From Aplectana chamaeleonis (taxonomy: Eukaryota > Nematoda > Chromadorea > Rhabditida > Cosmocercidae), in contig JAPDOI010000293.1 in NCBI GenBank assembly GCA_029168955.1, forward strand, positions 62,001 through 126,000: 64,000 bases of DNA, read 5' to 3'. The notes under the pieces are model-generated. The model was not told the DNA's origin. It was given only the letters and a program-made list of their open reading frames with translations, and did not search any database. The translations under genes were made by a program, and so were the position numbers. Shown here piece after piece: positions 35,401-43,600 of this stretch (position 1 is its first letter; the number at the start of each line of letters is the position of its first letter).

Positions 35401-35740
35401 CAGTTCTTTTTTTTACAGGTTTTCATCTAGGAGTGGGGGAGTCGTGAAAGTTTGAGAATATTTCACAAAATTTCGGTTGACAGGTGGGAGGTCGTAGCTC
35501 CGCCGAAAATTGGCGCAACGACCTGCTGAACCTTGCTCAGAAGCAGTTTCGCGCGTTTTATGCTTTCCTCTGCGTCCCCATCCCGACTTCGGTCTGAACG
35601 TCCGCCACCCAGAACATTCCAACACTCACCTCAACTTTAATTTCAGTTTGTGACGAATGTCCAGCATGAACCGGCACGCAAGTTGACGACGACGATGACG
35701 ACTCACTCGGAATACTCAAGTCGTGAGGTTCCACCGACAT
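11438..35740 (-). CDS. mel-26: MEL-26 orthologue, MATH-BTB substrate adaptor for CUL-3
   Basis: Ten coding exons on the minus strand: 35740-35630, 32939-32766, 32695-32615, 32541-32386, 22319-22192, 19990-19936, 19874-19728, 13831-13721, 13664-13560 and 11497-11438. Each has an AG acceptor and GT donor, and all phases agree (phase 0 except exon 5/6, which splits an Arg codon). The product is 375 residues; C. elegans MEL-26 is of similar length (about 395). Order: Ser-rich N-terminus (1-37), MATH domain (about 38-174, with KVNHSWTVKNFSHCYQEYLE), BTB (about 180-284, with ILAARSPVFQAML and LLIAADKYRLVELK), BACK-like helices (285-356, NHCEKFLVENL, TPGWEDILK) and a tail ending VPPPSL. In C. elegans the protein recruits MEI-1/katanin to the CUL-3 ubiquitin ligase after meiosis. 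Introns of 10.1, 5.9, 2.7, 2.2 and 2.1 kb are loaded with transposons and a nested gene. Confidence 0.93.
11880..12765. other. mel-26 last-intron/flank sequence without recognised feature
   Basis: This lies in the intron between exons 9 and 10. Short ORFs on both strands lack motifs. No repeat is recognised until the MITE at 12766. Confidence 0.3.
12766..13351. mobile_element. MITE, family A, copy 2
   Basis: AGGCAGCAGACACGCTCGAA at the left and TTTTGAGCGTGTCTGCTGCC at the right, flanked by TTAA (12762-12765 and 13352-13355). It is 586 bp and aligns internally with 5949-6420. It lies in the mel-26 intron between exons 9 and 10, about 210 bases from exon 9. Confidence 0.8.
14045..16337 (-). 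pseudogene. CR1/Jockey-type non-LTR reverse transcriptase, 5' truncated, one nonsense codon
   Basis: On the minus strand an open frame from about 16337 reaches a TAG at 14911-14913, then continues in the same frame to a stop at 14371. The RT motifs are in order: NYRPVSITSQLCRLFEK, HGFVPGKS, VVYFDFSKAFDRVDH, SGVPQEGVLSPILFAVYTSE (with the PQG position reading PQE) and FADDIKIY. After the stop come KDLGFHY, LLRAYKTYVRPILE, LLERIQNNFTRRIY and a C-terminal tail. The N-terminal FRGCDYSIICDYLWSVDW is the linker normally found between endonuclease and RT; the endonuclease itself is missing. The 3' end has (AAAT)n on the coding strand (14045-14067), a CR1-like tail. It lies in the intron between mel-26 exons 7 and 8, in the gene's own orientation. 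Confidence 0.88.
16617..17170. repeat. GC-rich satellite-like inverted array (AGCGATCCGCCCGC)
   Basis: The motif GCGGGCGGATCGCTG appears at 16812-16910 and its reverse complement CAGCGATCCGCCCGC recurs from 16965 to 17160. It includes three near-identical 30-base units with CCACTGCTTAGATAG at 17088-17163. The outer flank 16617-16780 is an inverted copy of the unit at 18800-18960. No protein frame is credible. Confidence 0.7.
17323..18017. mobile_element. MITE, family B, copy 3
   Basis: Left end AAAGGCAGTGGTCGCGATAA after TTAA (17319-17322); right end ACCGCGAACACTGCCT before TTAA (18018-18021). It is 695 bp. It separates two blocks of the same GC-rich satellite. Outside the TTAA the two flanks are themselves an inverted GGTGACTT pair, so it may sit in the centre of a larger palindrome. 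Confidence 0.65.
18150..18320. repeat. GC-rich satellite-like array, right block
   Basis: Units of GGCGGGCGGATCGCTGGCTA repeat at 18190-18260, followed by the reverse-complement motif CCAGCGATCCGCCCGC at 18290-18306. It belongs to the same satellite as 16617-17170. A 12-base G run lies just upstream (18094-18105). Confidence 0.65.
18800..19250. repeat. three diverged ~150 bp tandem units
   Basis: The segment ..CACGCT(G/C)GACTCGAATATCCTACTC..C followed by ..GGACTTCCGGCGGGA.ACCACCTG.. recurs with starts near 18870, 19033 and 19178. Each unit is about 150 bases. An inverted copy occurs at 16617-16780. Confidence 0.6.
20150..21030 (+). mobile_element. possible solo LTR (low confidence)
   Basis: The stretch has an LTR-like layout: an AT-rich start, a GC-rich body, a TACATAAGG box near 20371 and AATAAAGAGTATAG at 20963 followed by a TGTGTT-rich end. 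I found no second copy in the window and cannot define TG..CA termini or a target duplication. A short diverged frame after it (21230-21340, with KVLG-like residues) hints at a retroelement but is not convincing. Confidence 0.25.
20455..20625. repeat. minisatellite GGTGTCTGGCGGTCT
   Basis: About ten units of 13-16 bases based on TCTGGCGGTCTGGTG, with variants TCTGGTGG, TCTAGCGG and TCTAACGG. It produces Arg-His-Gln-Thr repeats in one minus-strand frame, which is an artefact of the array. Confidence 0.8.
22777..24397. mobile_element. 1.6 kb composite element bounded by ~90 bp inverted GC-rich repeats
   Basis: Left boundary GGGGCCGTATGCATACCTCT is matched inverted at the right boundary (AGTATGCATACGGCCCC, ending 24397). 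The similarity runs about 90 bases inward through CCCCGAGCGTCCCCGCG motifs to a shared ATGTGCAT sequence. The interior carries a CR1 3' fragment (23340-23945). It lies in the 10 kb mel-26 intron. Confidence 0.65.
23340..23945 (+). pseudogene. CR1/Jockey-type retrotransposon 3' fragment
   Basis: The plus-strand frame reads VEALERVQNTFTRRLFSRSG, the conserved post-RT ALERVQ..FTRR motif, followed by LEYRRRRFDMVVMYKIVHG. It ends at a stop at 23790-23792. The tail ends in AATAAATGAAATGAAATGAA. Only about the last 150 codons remain. It is a different subfamily from the element at 14.0-16.3 kb and lies in the opposite orientation. Confidence 0.75.
25230..25900. repeat. dispersed repeat, TACCGTAACC/TTCAGCA-CCC family
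   Basis: Contains CGTGTTCAGGACCCCGAATAACCCCCAC, TACGGCAAGTTACGG and ACCGTATACCCACCGTAACC. These phrases recur in the same order at 33.3, 45.3-46.9 and 53.6 kb. It is non-coding. Confidence 0.6.
25901..27480. other. mel-26 intron sequence without recognised feature
   Basis: Several ORFs of 60-160 codons on both strands are visible (the longest at 26296-26784, plus). None has a motif, a signal peptide or splice context I can support. A repeat remnant cannot be excluded. Confidence 0.3.
27481..27700. repeat. dispersed repeat, TAGGTTACG family
   Basis: AAAGGTAAGGGTAAGGTCCCATCAGG..TTTTGGAGTGTTCC..CTGTAGATTACGATAGGCA is nearly repeated at 33290-33500 in the same orientation. It is a further member of the dispersed family. 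Confidence 0.6.
28075..28635. mobile_element. foldback-like repeat (decayed)
   Basis: AAAAAATGCCGCTCTCTGGTTTCCAAAA near 28203 matches the inverse of the segment near 28473-28520 (TTCCAAAACGG..AGCGTTTTTTCG). CTTGACATG near 28245 pairs with CATGGCTTAGG near 28459. It lies upstream of the SWIM-finger gene. Confidence 0.45.
28764..30441 (+). CDS. SWIM zinc-finger protein gene (possibly transposon-derived), nested in mel-26 intron
   Basis: Plus-strand exons: 28976-29170, 29220-29489, 29545-29658 and 30349-30441 (TGA). All junctions are AG..GT and phase 0. Exon 1 ends in TYEVVWDGPCSCNPT. Exon 2 begins RNIHCLSCGVCAYAWSCTCS and continues to CSHRHAV, giving the SWIM pattern C-x-C-x8-C-x-H preceded by further paired cysteines. 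Exon 3 is a Lys/Glu-rich coiled-coil segment (EEAKQKLEEILAQLQIAELY). Exon 4 ends MRGFAPDGLG. Upstream, 28764-28857 encodes a C2H2 finger (CPRCERIMLKKNLFTHLRQV, then H) that should belong to the gene, but I could not join it in frame: it ends in TGA, and an A11 tract at about 28920 follows. SWIM domains bind DNA or protein and are frequent in MULE-type transposases and their domesticated relatives. The start and any 5' exons are unknown. Confidence 0.65.
29882..30252. mobile_element. 371 bp near-perfect palindromic element with hammerhead-like cores
   Basis: Two arms of about 170 bases are almost exact reverse complements, from TATTTTTCTTTTCAAACGAT at 29882 to its inverse ending at 30252. Each arm contains CTGACGA-AGGGTC-TAC-GACCC-GAAAC (plus strand 30155-30180; minus strand around 29985-29958). 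The centre holds a 29-base direct duplication (TCTAACCCGAGACAGACGGC at about 30030 and 30060). The flanks carry an imperfect duplicate (ACTAATTCTTCA). It sits in the last intron of the SWIM gene. Confidence 0.8.
30990..31250. repeat. dispersed repeat, TTCCAAATAACACCC family
   Basis: Contains CTCGGCGTTCCAAATAACACCCACAGAG..TTTGG, GAGACTTCGACCAAGCTACCG and CCTCAGAATCGTAATTAACATCCC. It is a member of the dispersed repeat described at 45240-46900. Confidence 0.55.
31385..32330. mobile_element. MITE family G, copy 2
   Basis: Aligns with the flanks of 6465-7205 (TTTCTTGTACCGAAAACTCT, TTTCACCCACTTCCTGTTCG, CGAAACTTACGTTTTCGC) and lacks that copy's GC-rich insert. Its 3' end reads CATCGTATACGCTGC near TTAA. 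It ends about 55 bases from mel-26 exon 4, at the edge of the 10 kb intron. Confidence 0.5.
32386..32939 (-). other. mel-26: mel-26 exons 2-4: MATH domain block
   Basis: Three exons separated by introns of 70 and 73 bases encode the MATH (TRAF-like) fold that binds substrates. Exon 2 carries HSWTVKNFSHCYQEYLENFV, LTWSIKIYPKGNGENNKDFV and FLCLNRV. Exon 3 carries KSTKIGFKSRFMLRTAELKE. Exon 4 carries DYVSYIKRDILFPQILPRDL then IIVNVEIDVAVETITTTTEP. The pattern matches SPOP/MEL-26 MATH domains, including a counterpart of the SPOP WGFKKFI..D.LL segment. Confidence 0.9.
33290..33900. repeat. dispersed repeat, TAGGTTACGGTAGG family
   Basis: CTGTAGGTTACGGTAGG, CAGCGTCCCTATTAACACCCGCAG, GAGACTTTGACCGAGCTACCGC and CCCACCGTAACCTACCG recur in the usual order. 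It lies in mel-26 intron 1. Confidence 0.6.
33924..35536. mobile_element. MITE family F split by a second element
   Basis: Left end GCAAGGTTGATCAGGGTTGCGACTCGGCG is matched inverted at the right end (GCGCAACGACCTGCTGAACCTTGC). The inner part at 35175-35510 (ACTGAATCTGATCATACC, GGATCATGAGGT) aligns with 55030-55375. The middle (34493-35124) is an independent TIR element. Confidence 0.55.
34493..35124. mobile_element. 632 bp GC-rich TIR element nested in family F
   Basis: The termini are TACTCAGGTACTCAGGGCGA.. and ..GTCCTGAGTACCTGAGTA, inverted repeats of about 32 bases that also include GGCGAACC/GGTTCGCC. It is GC-rich and non-coding. A TA dinucleotide at each end is compatible with a mariner-type TA target, but this is not proven. 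Confidence 0.65.
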
Positions 35741-35760
35741 CTGTCAAGAATCAATAAGAA
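35741..35760 (-). promoter_or_regulatory. splice or trans-splice acceptor abutting the mel-26 start codon
   Basis: On the minus strand TTGATTCTTGACAG lies directly against ATG, with no intervening base. In nematodes this is either a spliced-leader acceptor placing SL next to AUG or the acceptor of an intron in the 5' UTR or an upstream coding exon. Sequence alone cannot separate these. Confidence 0.45.
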
Positions 35761-37380
35761 CACGAAAACCACATGAAAGAAAAAATTGCAGAGATTCACG
35801 AGCACCGAAAATAGTGACGGAATTTTCAACCGCTCCATGATCAACTTCAGCCATCAACTAATCAACGTGAAACATTTATCAACATCATCAAAATTGATAA
35901 CGCGCATCGAACAAACACATTGATCACAAAAATGCATTCGTCGAATAGACACACAAACATATTTGACATTGAGAAAACATCATCGCCTAAACTCCATGGG
36001 AATTAACAATAATTATCATTCCTATGTGGGCGCAACGGTTTTTTCCTTTTTCACGTGAGATTTAGTTCAACAAACAAAATAAAACAGTCCTTATCGACTA
36101 TAACCGATAATATTCAACTATAAATGTGGCAACGGGTGGGAAAACATTGATGCGTATGATCGAGAGCAATAAAAGAAGAAACAGGGAAGATATAAGAGAA
36201 ATCGATCCAACACAAGAGTCATCGATACGGAAATTTTCGCCGATATAGCCGTAAATTAAAGTGTGTCACATTAGCCCACTGCACAATAAGCGCGCTATTG
36301 CACGCCCGAATAAAATCAACGCCGTTTTTGAAATGTCATAAAATCTTAATTAATCCATGAATCTGGGCGTTCAAGAATTCAAATGAAAGGTTATGTGGCT
36401 AAAAGTACCTCAAGGTAAAATCTAACCGAAAAGTGCAATGCATGAGTCTACAAAATTGTATAAACCGATAAAATCCTTGAATGCAAAGCATTATTTGGAC
36501 AGAAACACCACAAAACGTATTTCATGCTTCCACAAAGATTACTTAGAAAGCAAACAGGACACTACTGCAGCATTAAACTTGTGAACCTCATCTGAGGCTC
36601 ATTCAACGATTACTTATTTGCTGGACTTCAGTAAGAAAAAATCTTTGGTTTCCATGAACCTCGAAAAAATTTTTTTTCGATCGATTTTTCAACCAATCTT
36701 TACCAAAATATGTGGTTAATTGTATGCCGAATACGAGAAAAAATGCGTTTTTGGTTTTTTTCTGAAGTTTGCTGGAGGTCACGGTACGCCAAAAGCGCGA
36801 AAAAATCGGTGTGTCAGATTTAGGTCTGCTTACTATCAGCTACCGTGATCTATCGTATTCCTTCGAAAACCCAAACCCGGCCATCAGCTCCGTCCTCAGC
36901 ATCTCAAAGAACCCTCAGGGCATTCCAGACAAGCTTGAGAGTTTGACCAAACCACCGTTAACATATTACCTTTATCTGCCGAAAAAACAGAAAAAAACCG
37001 GAAATTGTCATACTCACCACAATCAAGTTATCCCGATGGACGAATCTGGACGATAAAAAAATTTCGACTTCTAGAGTCCAAAATGGAAAATAGTGACAAA
37101 AAATTGTTTTTTTTTTAATTTGGACCAATCTTGTGATATTTAGAACGTTATTTCTTTGGAACAGGGTTTGATGGGGGAAAGGGACGGGGTCATACCTTGC
37201 TTCGGCCGATTGATAACGTCCTAAGGGTGGAGAGACCTCCGCCGATTGGCGAACGGGTTGAGTGACCCCGCCCCGTACTCCCACATCCCCCTGTACCCAC
37301 TTTATTAATTTTTAAAAAAAGTTCCGGAATAGGTTAGGCTGATGCAGAAGTATAGGACAAATCTATGATAACCTCCTAAA
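35761..37380. other. 5' flank of mel-26, unannotated
   Basis: AT-rich sequence upstream of the mel-26 start. It should contain the promoter or the SL acceptor context, but I see no distinct motif. A short block at 36780-36960 carries the dispersed-repeat phrase ACCAAACCACCGTTAAC. Confidence 0.3.
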
Positions 37381-37399
37381 AGTGATAAATAACCTTTCA

Positions 37400-37800
37400 C
37401 GTGCATGTGCACAGTCAATCGAGTCTACGATTTCCACTCTTAAAGGATACTGCATGGCGCAATCCAGAACAAAAGAAGTCTCGATTTCTTCTATTTCAAT
37501 TCAAGCAACTGGCTGTGATCTCCATGCATCACGCTCATCAAAGCAACAATTTTGTAGAGCTAGAAAATGCTTTAAAGGACAGTATAGATATAGAAGTGTT
37601 GGAAAAGATCAGACCGTTGTTGGGGCACAAAATACTTTTCTGAATGAACTCCGGATAAAAAATTCCTTTGCATGCCTATCCTGCAGAATCAATCAAGTCC
37701 GCGATTTCAACCTTCACAAGACACTGCGCGGCGCATTCCACTAAAAATTGATTTTTTTCCGATTTTTTCATTATTGTCTCAAACAAATTGTGGTGATCTC
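37400..37800. repeat. diverged ~240 bp tandem duplication
   Basis: CAATCGAGTCTACGATTTCC..TAAAGGATACTGCATGGCGC and later CAATCAAGTCCGCGATTTCA..CAAGACACTGCGCGGCGC, each followed by GTGATCTC. This gives two units with a spacing of about 255 bases. Confidence 0.55.
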
Positions 37801-38779
37801 GATAGACCGACCGCACTCACAAGTGATGAAATTTTTAGAACCGGAAAAAATATTTTCGGACTTTGCGCACTTAAATTCACGCCTAGTTCTACTACGAAGT
37901 TTCAATAGAAAAAATGCGTAACAATGGCCCTCGTAGATACAATTCCGAGCCGAAACATCAAAGAAAACTGGTAGCAACGCGACTACAGGTACGCTGTAGG
38001 ACCCATATCACTGAGAAGCGATCATTATCAACCACATCATCATATGAAACCTGAACCCGTAGCGCAGCGTCTGCTGAGGTGGTTGTCCAATCGGCTCTTG
38101 CTATTAGCCTCAATTCCCCCGATAAATCGATTTTCCATAGAAAAAAATTCTGCGCTATGAGTTCAGCACCTACTCAATTCTTTCACATAACCCAATCGAT
38201 TGAAAGATTGATGAGAGACAGAGTTAAAATCCTAATCAATGAAAAGACACATTTCCGCATGCGGAACGAGAAAAACAGTGTTCAAACGAGCGTAAACGAA
38301 AGAAGAAAAGGCATTCGATTAGATCAATAGCACAATTCGGTAATAACAACGTATTGTAAGACGATATTGTGACATACACACATACAGCATTAAAACGTAC
38401 AAAGAAACCGGTAATGAAAAATGTCGTGGATAAGGATGAGGAGGAGACACCGATCTAGCAGTATACCCTCTAGTGTAACGGGATTGAATGAATATTACGA
38501 ATTCTTATGGCATTGGACAAAACCGGAGGGGTTTTCCCGCCCTCAAATATAAATATATACAAAAAAACTAGACCGAGAATATTATAAATAAAACCTACAC
38601 ACTAAAACGTTAGCACACTAAGACTCGAGAACTTATTAGTGACTAAAGAAATGGGCAAGGTGGGCAGGGGCAGCGGCAGAATCATGGTCAGCTCGCTGCA
38701 CCAAATCAAGCTCTGGGGACAACTCATCCTCCTGAACATTGACATCGAAAGAGGGATAAGGCCCCCATCATAGTCGGCA

Positions 38780-39040
38780 GGCCGTCTGTAGCCAGTCCGG
38801 TCGATAAGCATCTACATCATGTGAAGTTGTGGCCGGACAGAAAATGCCTCAGCCTTCGGTGGCCGTCCCAGTCGATACGCACGTAATACATTCCTCACTC
38901 AGGTCGAAAAATCCCGCCGATGTGGCGGGCTTGAGCCTGCCTGATCTGGCTGTAGCCGTCCGGGTCGAAATGTATGCAATGCATTACTTGCTGAGATAGA
39001 ATCCACACCGTTCTGACCGGCTTGAGCCGGTTGCGGTGAG
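38780..39040. repeat. three diverged ~90 bp tandem units
   Basis: GTAGCCAGTCCGGTCGATAAGC, GTGGCCGTCCCAGTCGATACGC and GTAGCCGTCCGGGTCGAAATG occur at about 38790, 38860 and 38950. Each is followed by ..CAT.AC.T..TGAG. It is non-coding and intergenic between gld-4 and mel-26. Confidence 0.5.
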
Positions 39041-39586
39041 CTCAAGTGTGCCGTGGTACAATGGTGAGGAGGGGGGGGGGGGGTTTAAATGCATTATCGA
39101 TTGGCAGACAGCCGACCACTAAGGATGGAGCAGGACGGCGTAGGATTACTGAGCCGGCTCAGGAAGGCTCAATGCGGCATTCGGCCGACTATGTGGGCCC
39201 AGAAGCGGGGCTAAATTTCCAAAAAAATGCGTCGCAGAAGATTTCTGATCAATGGTTCAGATAACCTTTCACGACGACGCGCCACGCACGAATATCGCAT
39301 TCGCGACGCCGTGTGTGGTCGTCCAGTATGCTCTTCAAAAACTCAGCATTTTCTGAACAGCCAATTACCCCTGCAAAGCGCGTATGGCGTGCAACTACAG
39401 ACGAGGACAGATATTTCATGGCTTTATTGAATGACCGTAAACTCTTTTGAAATTTTTGAAGCCTTTTTACTGTATTTGTAGAGTTTTTTTCTAGTTGTCC
39501 AAAATTGAGGAGTCTAAACGCACTCGAATGAAAAATCACGCTCTCACTAAAGCAGCCACTGCGGCACTGCGCTCGAGTAAACGGAT

Positions 39587-39725
39587 AGGATGGAATCTGG
39601 GGCGTTGTTTACACTTCCGACGCAGAGCGGCGCGGAGAGATGCAATCCTACACTATCGATCGTGCCGCGGCGCGTAATCAATATAGGAGATAGGCACTCT
39701 GCCGCGACGGCCGGCGCTGGGAGTA
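39587..39725. mobile_element. foldback element, family D
   Basis: GACGCAGAGCGGCGCGGAGAGATGCAATCCTACACTATCGATCG pairs with the following CGTAATCAATATAGGAGATAGGCACTCTGCCGCGACGGC. It shares the layout (GCGGC..GTGCA.T..TATAATAT.GATCG) with 50795-50980, 51433-51600 and 62024-62175. Confidence 0.55.
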
Positions 39726-40661
39726 CAAACGAACCTTTAGAGCCCGATCAGCATCGCCGCGCAACAGCATGCAATGGAGAAGAATCGACCGGGCGACGCG
39801 ACGGGATCGATACTTCCTCATTGCACGCCGCCGCGCACTTCAGCATTGTAAAGTCTCCGCCCACTTGAAGGATGAGTTGTCCATGAATACGAAAAGAGTA
39901 ACATTAACTTATTTGGTTAGCATATACGGGATTAGCAAGGAGGCACTTTGTGACAACGAGAAGAAGACAGAACTGAACTAGAACATGATACAACGTCTCT
40001 GAGGCGAAAGCGACCGCGCAATCAATCAATAAATATGTGCAAATAAGACCAATAGCAATATATTTTCATTCATTCATACCCTCCACTTGACAAAACCAAA
40101 TTCTGCGCGCTGCATACACGCGTCGCATGCGAAGGAATGTCTAGAAACACTTTTAGAGTGCCTACGACGACGCCGAACTGGTCGCGTGACGTTCAGGTCG
40201 GTTCCTCTCAACGATCTCGCACGCGCCTCGAGCACGCGCCGCGTTAGACTCGGTCGCGGGAAAGGAAGAGTATAAATGTAAGTGTAAAGAAAAGCACTGA
40301 CGGCAGGATTGGTGGCAACGCACGCGCGCGGCCAATCAATAATCGACTATTAAAAGGGCTTCGCGAACGCTCTATCGACCAGCGCGTGACCTCCACCCCT
40401 GCAGTAGCGCCGTAAAAATGGATAACAGTTAACAACTAGATGAGTATTCAATTATTACACCATATAACAAAGAGATGTATATACTTGTGAGTATATCTGG
40501 TGAAATATGAAGTAGGCTGTGCTGGAAAGGCTGCATGGCGGCCAGCTAAGGGCTAGCTAGCTAATCGCCGAGGGCAATATTTCTCAAAAAATGAGATAAT
40601 CAAACTGTAACCACTAAGAAAATAACCACTTTTCTACCAACTACAACGACGTCATTCATTC

Positions 40662-43600
40662 TCACTTATGGCGCGGTCTATTACGAGCGCGAACCATCTG
40701 ATAGCCGTCATTCTTCACTGAGTCGCGCTCGCTGGACTCGCCTCCGTCATCCGAAGGCAGTCGCGGCGTCGTGTCGCGTCGTGCCGCAGCGACTCGTTCG
40801 CCATTCCGCTTATAGTACACCGTCTGATAGCTCTTCCGGGGCACTCTGCCGGGCTGAGGCGGATGTGGAGCAGCAGCGGCGAACGGTTTCCGCCGTGGTG
40901 GTGGTCCATTGCCACCAGTACCGAGAGGTCGTGCTCCGCGCCCAATGCCGCCACCACCACCACCGCCGCAGTTGCTATCACGTGACGACGCAGAGGCGGT
41001 CCTATCCGACTTGTAATACTGCTGGTTGTGGAACACTCGACCATGGGGTGGGCCCGTTGGCGCCACCGCAGGTTTCGCCGCGCTCGGCAGTGGCGGGGTC
41101 TTGTTCTCGCTTGGCGACGGCGTGCGATCTTTTGTCGCAGACGCTGACCGCACGATGTTGCCGTTCTTCCTGTCCGAGTCCTCGATCAGCTGCTGCTGCG
41201 ACTTCGACCGACCTGTTTTACCAGCGACGATAGCGGCCAGGGTGGCCGGTTTTTCTGTGTTTTTAGGCGCTTCCTTTGTCGTTGGTGTTACGTCTTCTTT
41301 ACTGCGGATGCCATTCGCTTGCTCACCAGCCTAAAAATGTAAAATCTGCGTTAGCAAAAGGATCAAGACGCGGTTCAGACTTCCCCGCATCAAGAAACGC
41401 AGCTCGAAAAGTGCGTGGCTTTTATCAGAAGCAAAACGGCCACGTTATCTAAGCAAGACTTATCGAAACACGTGATCTTTCCTCGCTGCGCTTACTGATG
41501 CGGCGCAGAATGTTTCTGACTTCCAGGTTGAAACTTGGGTTTCCTAAGGAATCTTTGCAATGACCTTAGTTTCTTAATAACTACATATCTCTACAAGAAT
41601 CATCAGAAATAACTAATCCTCTCAAAGTATCAGACTCACTAAAATTGCCGAAATGTTCTGTGCCAGCCAAATGGTTACCTAGAGTATACAACTAGTCTAT
41701 TCGCGTCTGATATTCTAGTCCAGAGCCGCATGCGTAAACGCAACGTGCTCAGACAGTTGGCTGTTGGACAGCGGTACTTAATCCGTGATGAGCTGCGCCA
41801 ATCGGACGCGTTGCGTATGCGCATGCGGCCCCGTCCGACCGCGGCCCCTGGGAAGTTGCGCTAGAGTTTCTGCCGTGACTTACATGCCATATTTTGGGCA
41901 TTCTACCAATCTAGAATGAACTAAAAATGTAAAAACCGCATTTCCTGAACTCATAGAATGTTTTCTTTTCAAATATGAGTTCTCCAAATTTTTTTTCAAA
42001 AATTACTTTTTCCGAGTTTCACTTTTCAGAAATCTCAAATCGATTATAATTTCCTCACGTGACTCTTTGAAAACCAGAAAGAATTTTTTTTGAACATTAG
42101 GAGAGTATTGTCAAAATTTCGATTTCAATGAAAATTTGAGTAATCCCCCGAATAGCTGTTAAAGGCAGTATTCACAATGAATTTCTTGTTTGAGTTTTCA
42201 GGAGTGGCATGCATGAATGCAGCAGCGAGGGTCAGGGAGCGCTACGCCGCACGCTCGCGCCACGATTTGAATTCATGTTGCGATGCGTGCACGTGAGGTT
42301 GCACCTCCCTACCCTGGCCGCCGCATTCATGCATGCCACTACAGAGTAAAACACTCCGCAGATACCTGAGGGGCTAGTGTCGAACCAAACAGTGAAAACG
42401 GGCCAGAAGTCGATGAAAACGGCCGCGGACGGAAAATTTCGTTAGCCCAGCACGCCTGGTTAGCCCGCCCCGCCCCGTTCTGACGAGCTTGTGGCACCGC
42501 AGACGTTTTCGATGGCAAAGGCAACTCCGCCACGTCCAGCCTGATCGGCTGGTGCCCATTTGGCCATTAGCGCGCGCTTGCGGAAACTAGCAAGGCGCGT
42601 AAGCTCGTCCGCGCCCTGAACCTGTACGTACGTTAGGAACCGGTATTTTAGCTTACTCTAAGAGCTTTTCTTCGCTGTTTCTTCACTATTCGGAATCCAA
42701 CGATTAAAACCCCACTTTTGGGTCAAACTCGAATATGATATTCATCGTGAACACTGCCTTTAACCCAGAAAATATTGAGATTTGATTACATTTAAAATGA
42801 TACTGAGAAGTGTAGCGGATTTCTATCTCAGTAAATAGTCTAATGGCGTCACTGAAATTCGCCTCATATTCGAGAAAACAATCATATTGGTCTATAAAAA
42901 ATACCTGATTTACCGACTAAGTCAAATACTAGAAAACCAGAAAACTTTGAGATGCTGCAAGAGTCAGTTATTAGGAAAAGTGCGTAAATCAAGAACGCGA
43001 ATAGAAAATTCCTCAAAATAACGATTAAGAAGAAAATTCACGGTCCCGAATAAATGGAAAATTCGATCTCTAAAAAACTGATTATGTATCATTCGAATGA
43101 CTGTCATAATCGGTCCTAAGCGAAGAAAGAGTGCGAAATGCGGCTCTCATGTAGATATCTTGTTGGGAGTGGATTATTTTTCTTGCCATTGACCTATCAC
43201 AGGCCGTTGACCTATCACAGGCGAAGCAGAGGCTGACATGATTGGACAACAGCGAGGAACAAGGCGGAGAATCCACTCCCAGTAAGAGTTCTTAATCAGT
43301 CCCCAAAAGCTAATGCATATCTTGGAAAAAGTAAGTCGGGTGGGCGACCGCATCGCGCCATTGAAGTAGATCACATGTGGATTTTCTTGGCCTCGCCGAC
43401 CACCTTTTACCTTTTCTTTGGATATTTTATAACCGAATGGACTGAATACTGTACGAAGAATTCCCAAACAATAACAGAAAAGTCGTAGGCGGGACTAGGA
43501 AGAATCACTTACGATCCGCTTCAACCGCGCCGCGCGGTCACCCGTCCGGCATACTTTTTCCAAGATAGGCTGTACGCACTCATCATATACTAAGGGAGGG

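Noticed and set aside
40781..41334. Plus-strand ORFs of 102-150 codons
   Set aside because: They are the antisense shadow of the last gld-4 exon, which has splice support and a phase-compatible acceptor.
42366..42548. Possible additional gld-4 exon
   Set aside because: It lies wholly inside a TTAA-flanked MITE, has a weak acceptor, and exons 44250 and 41330 join in phase without it. Kept only as a finding.
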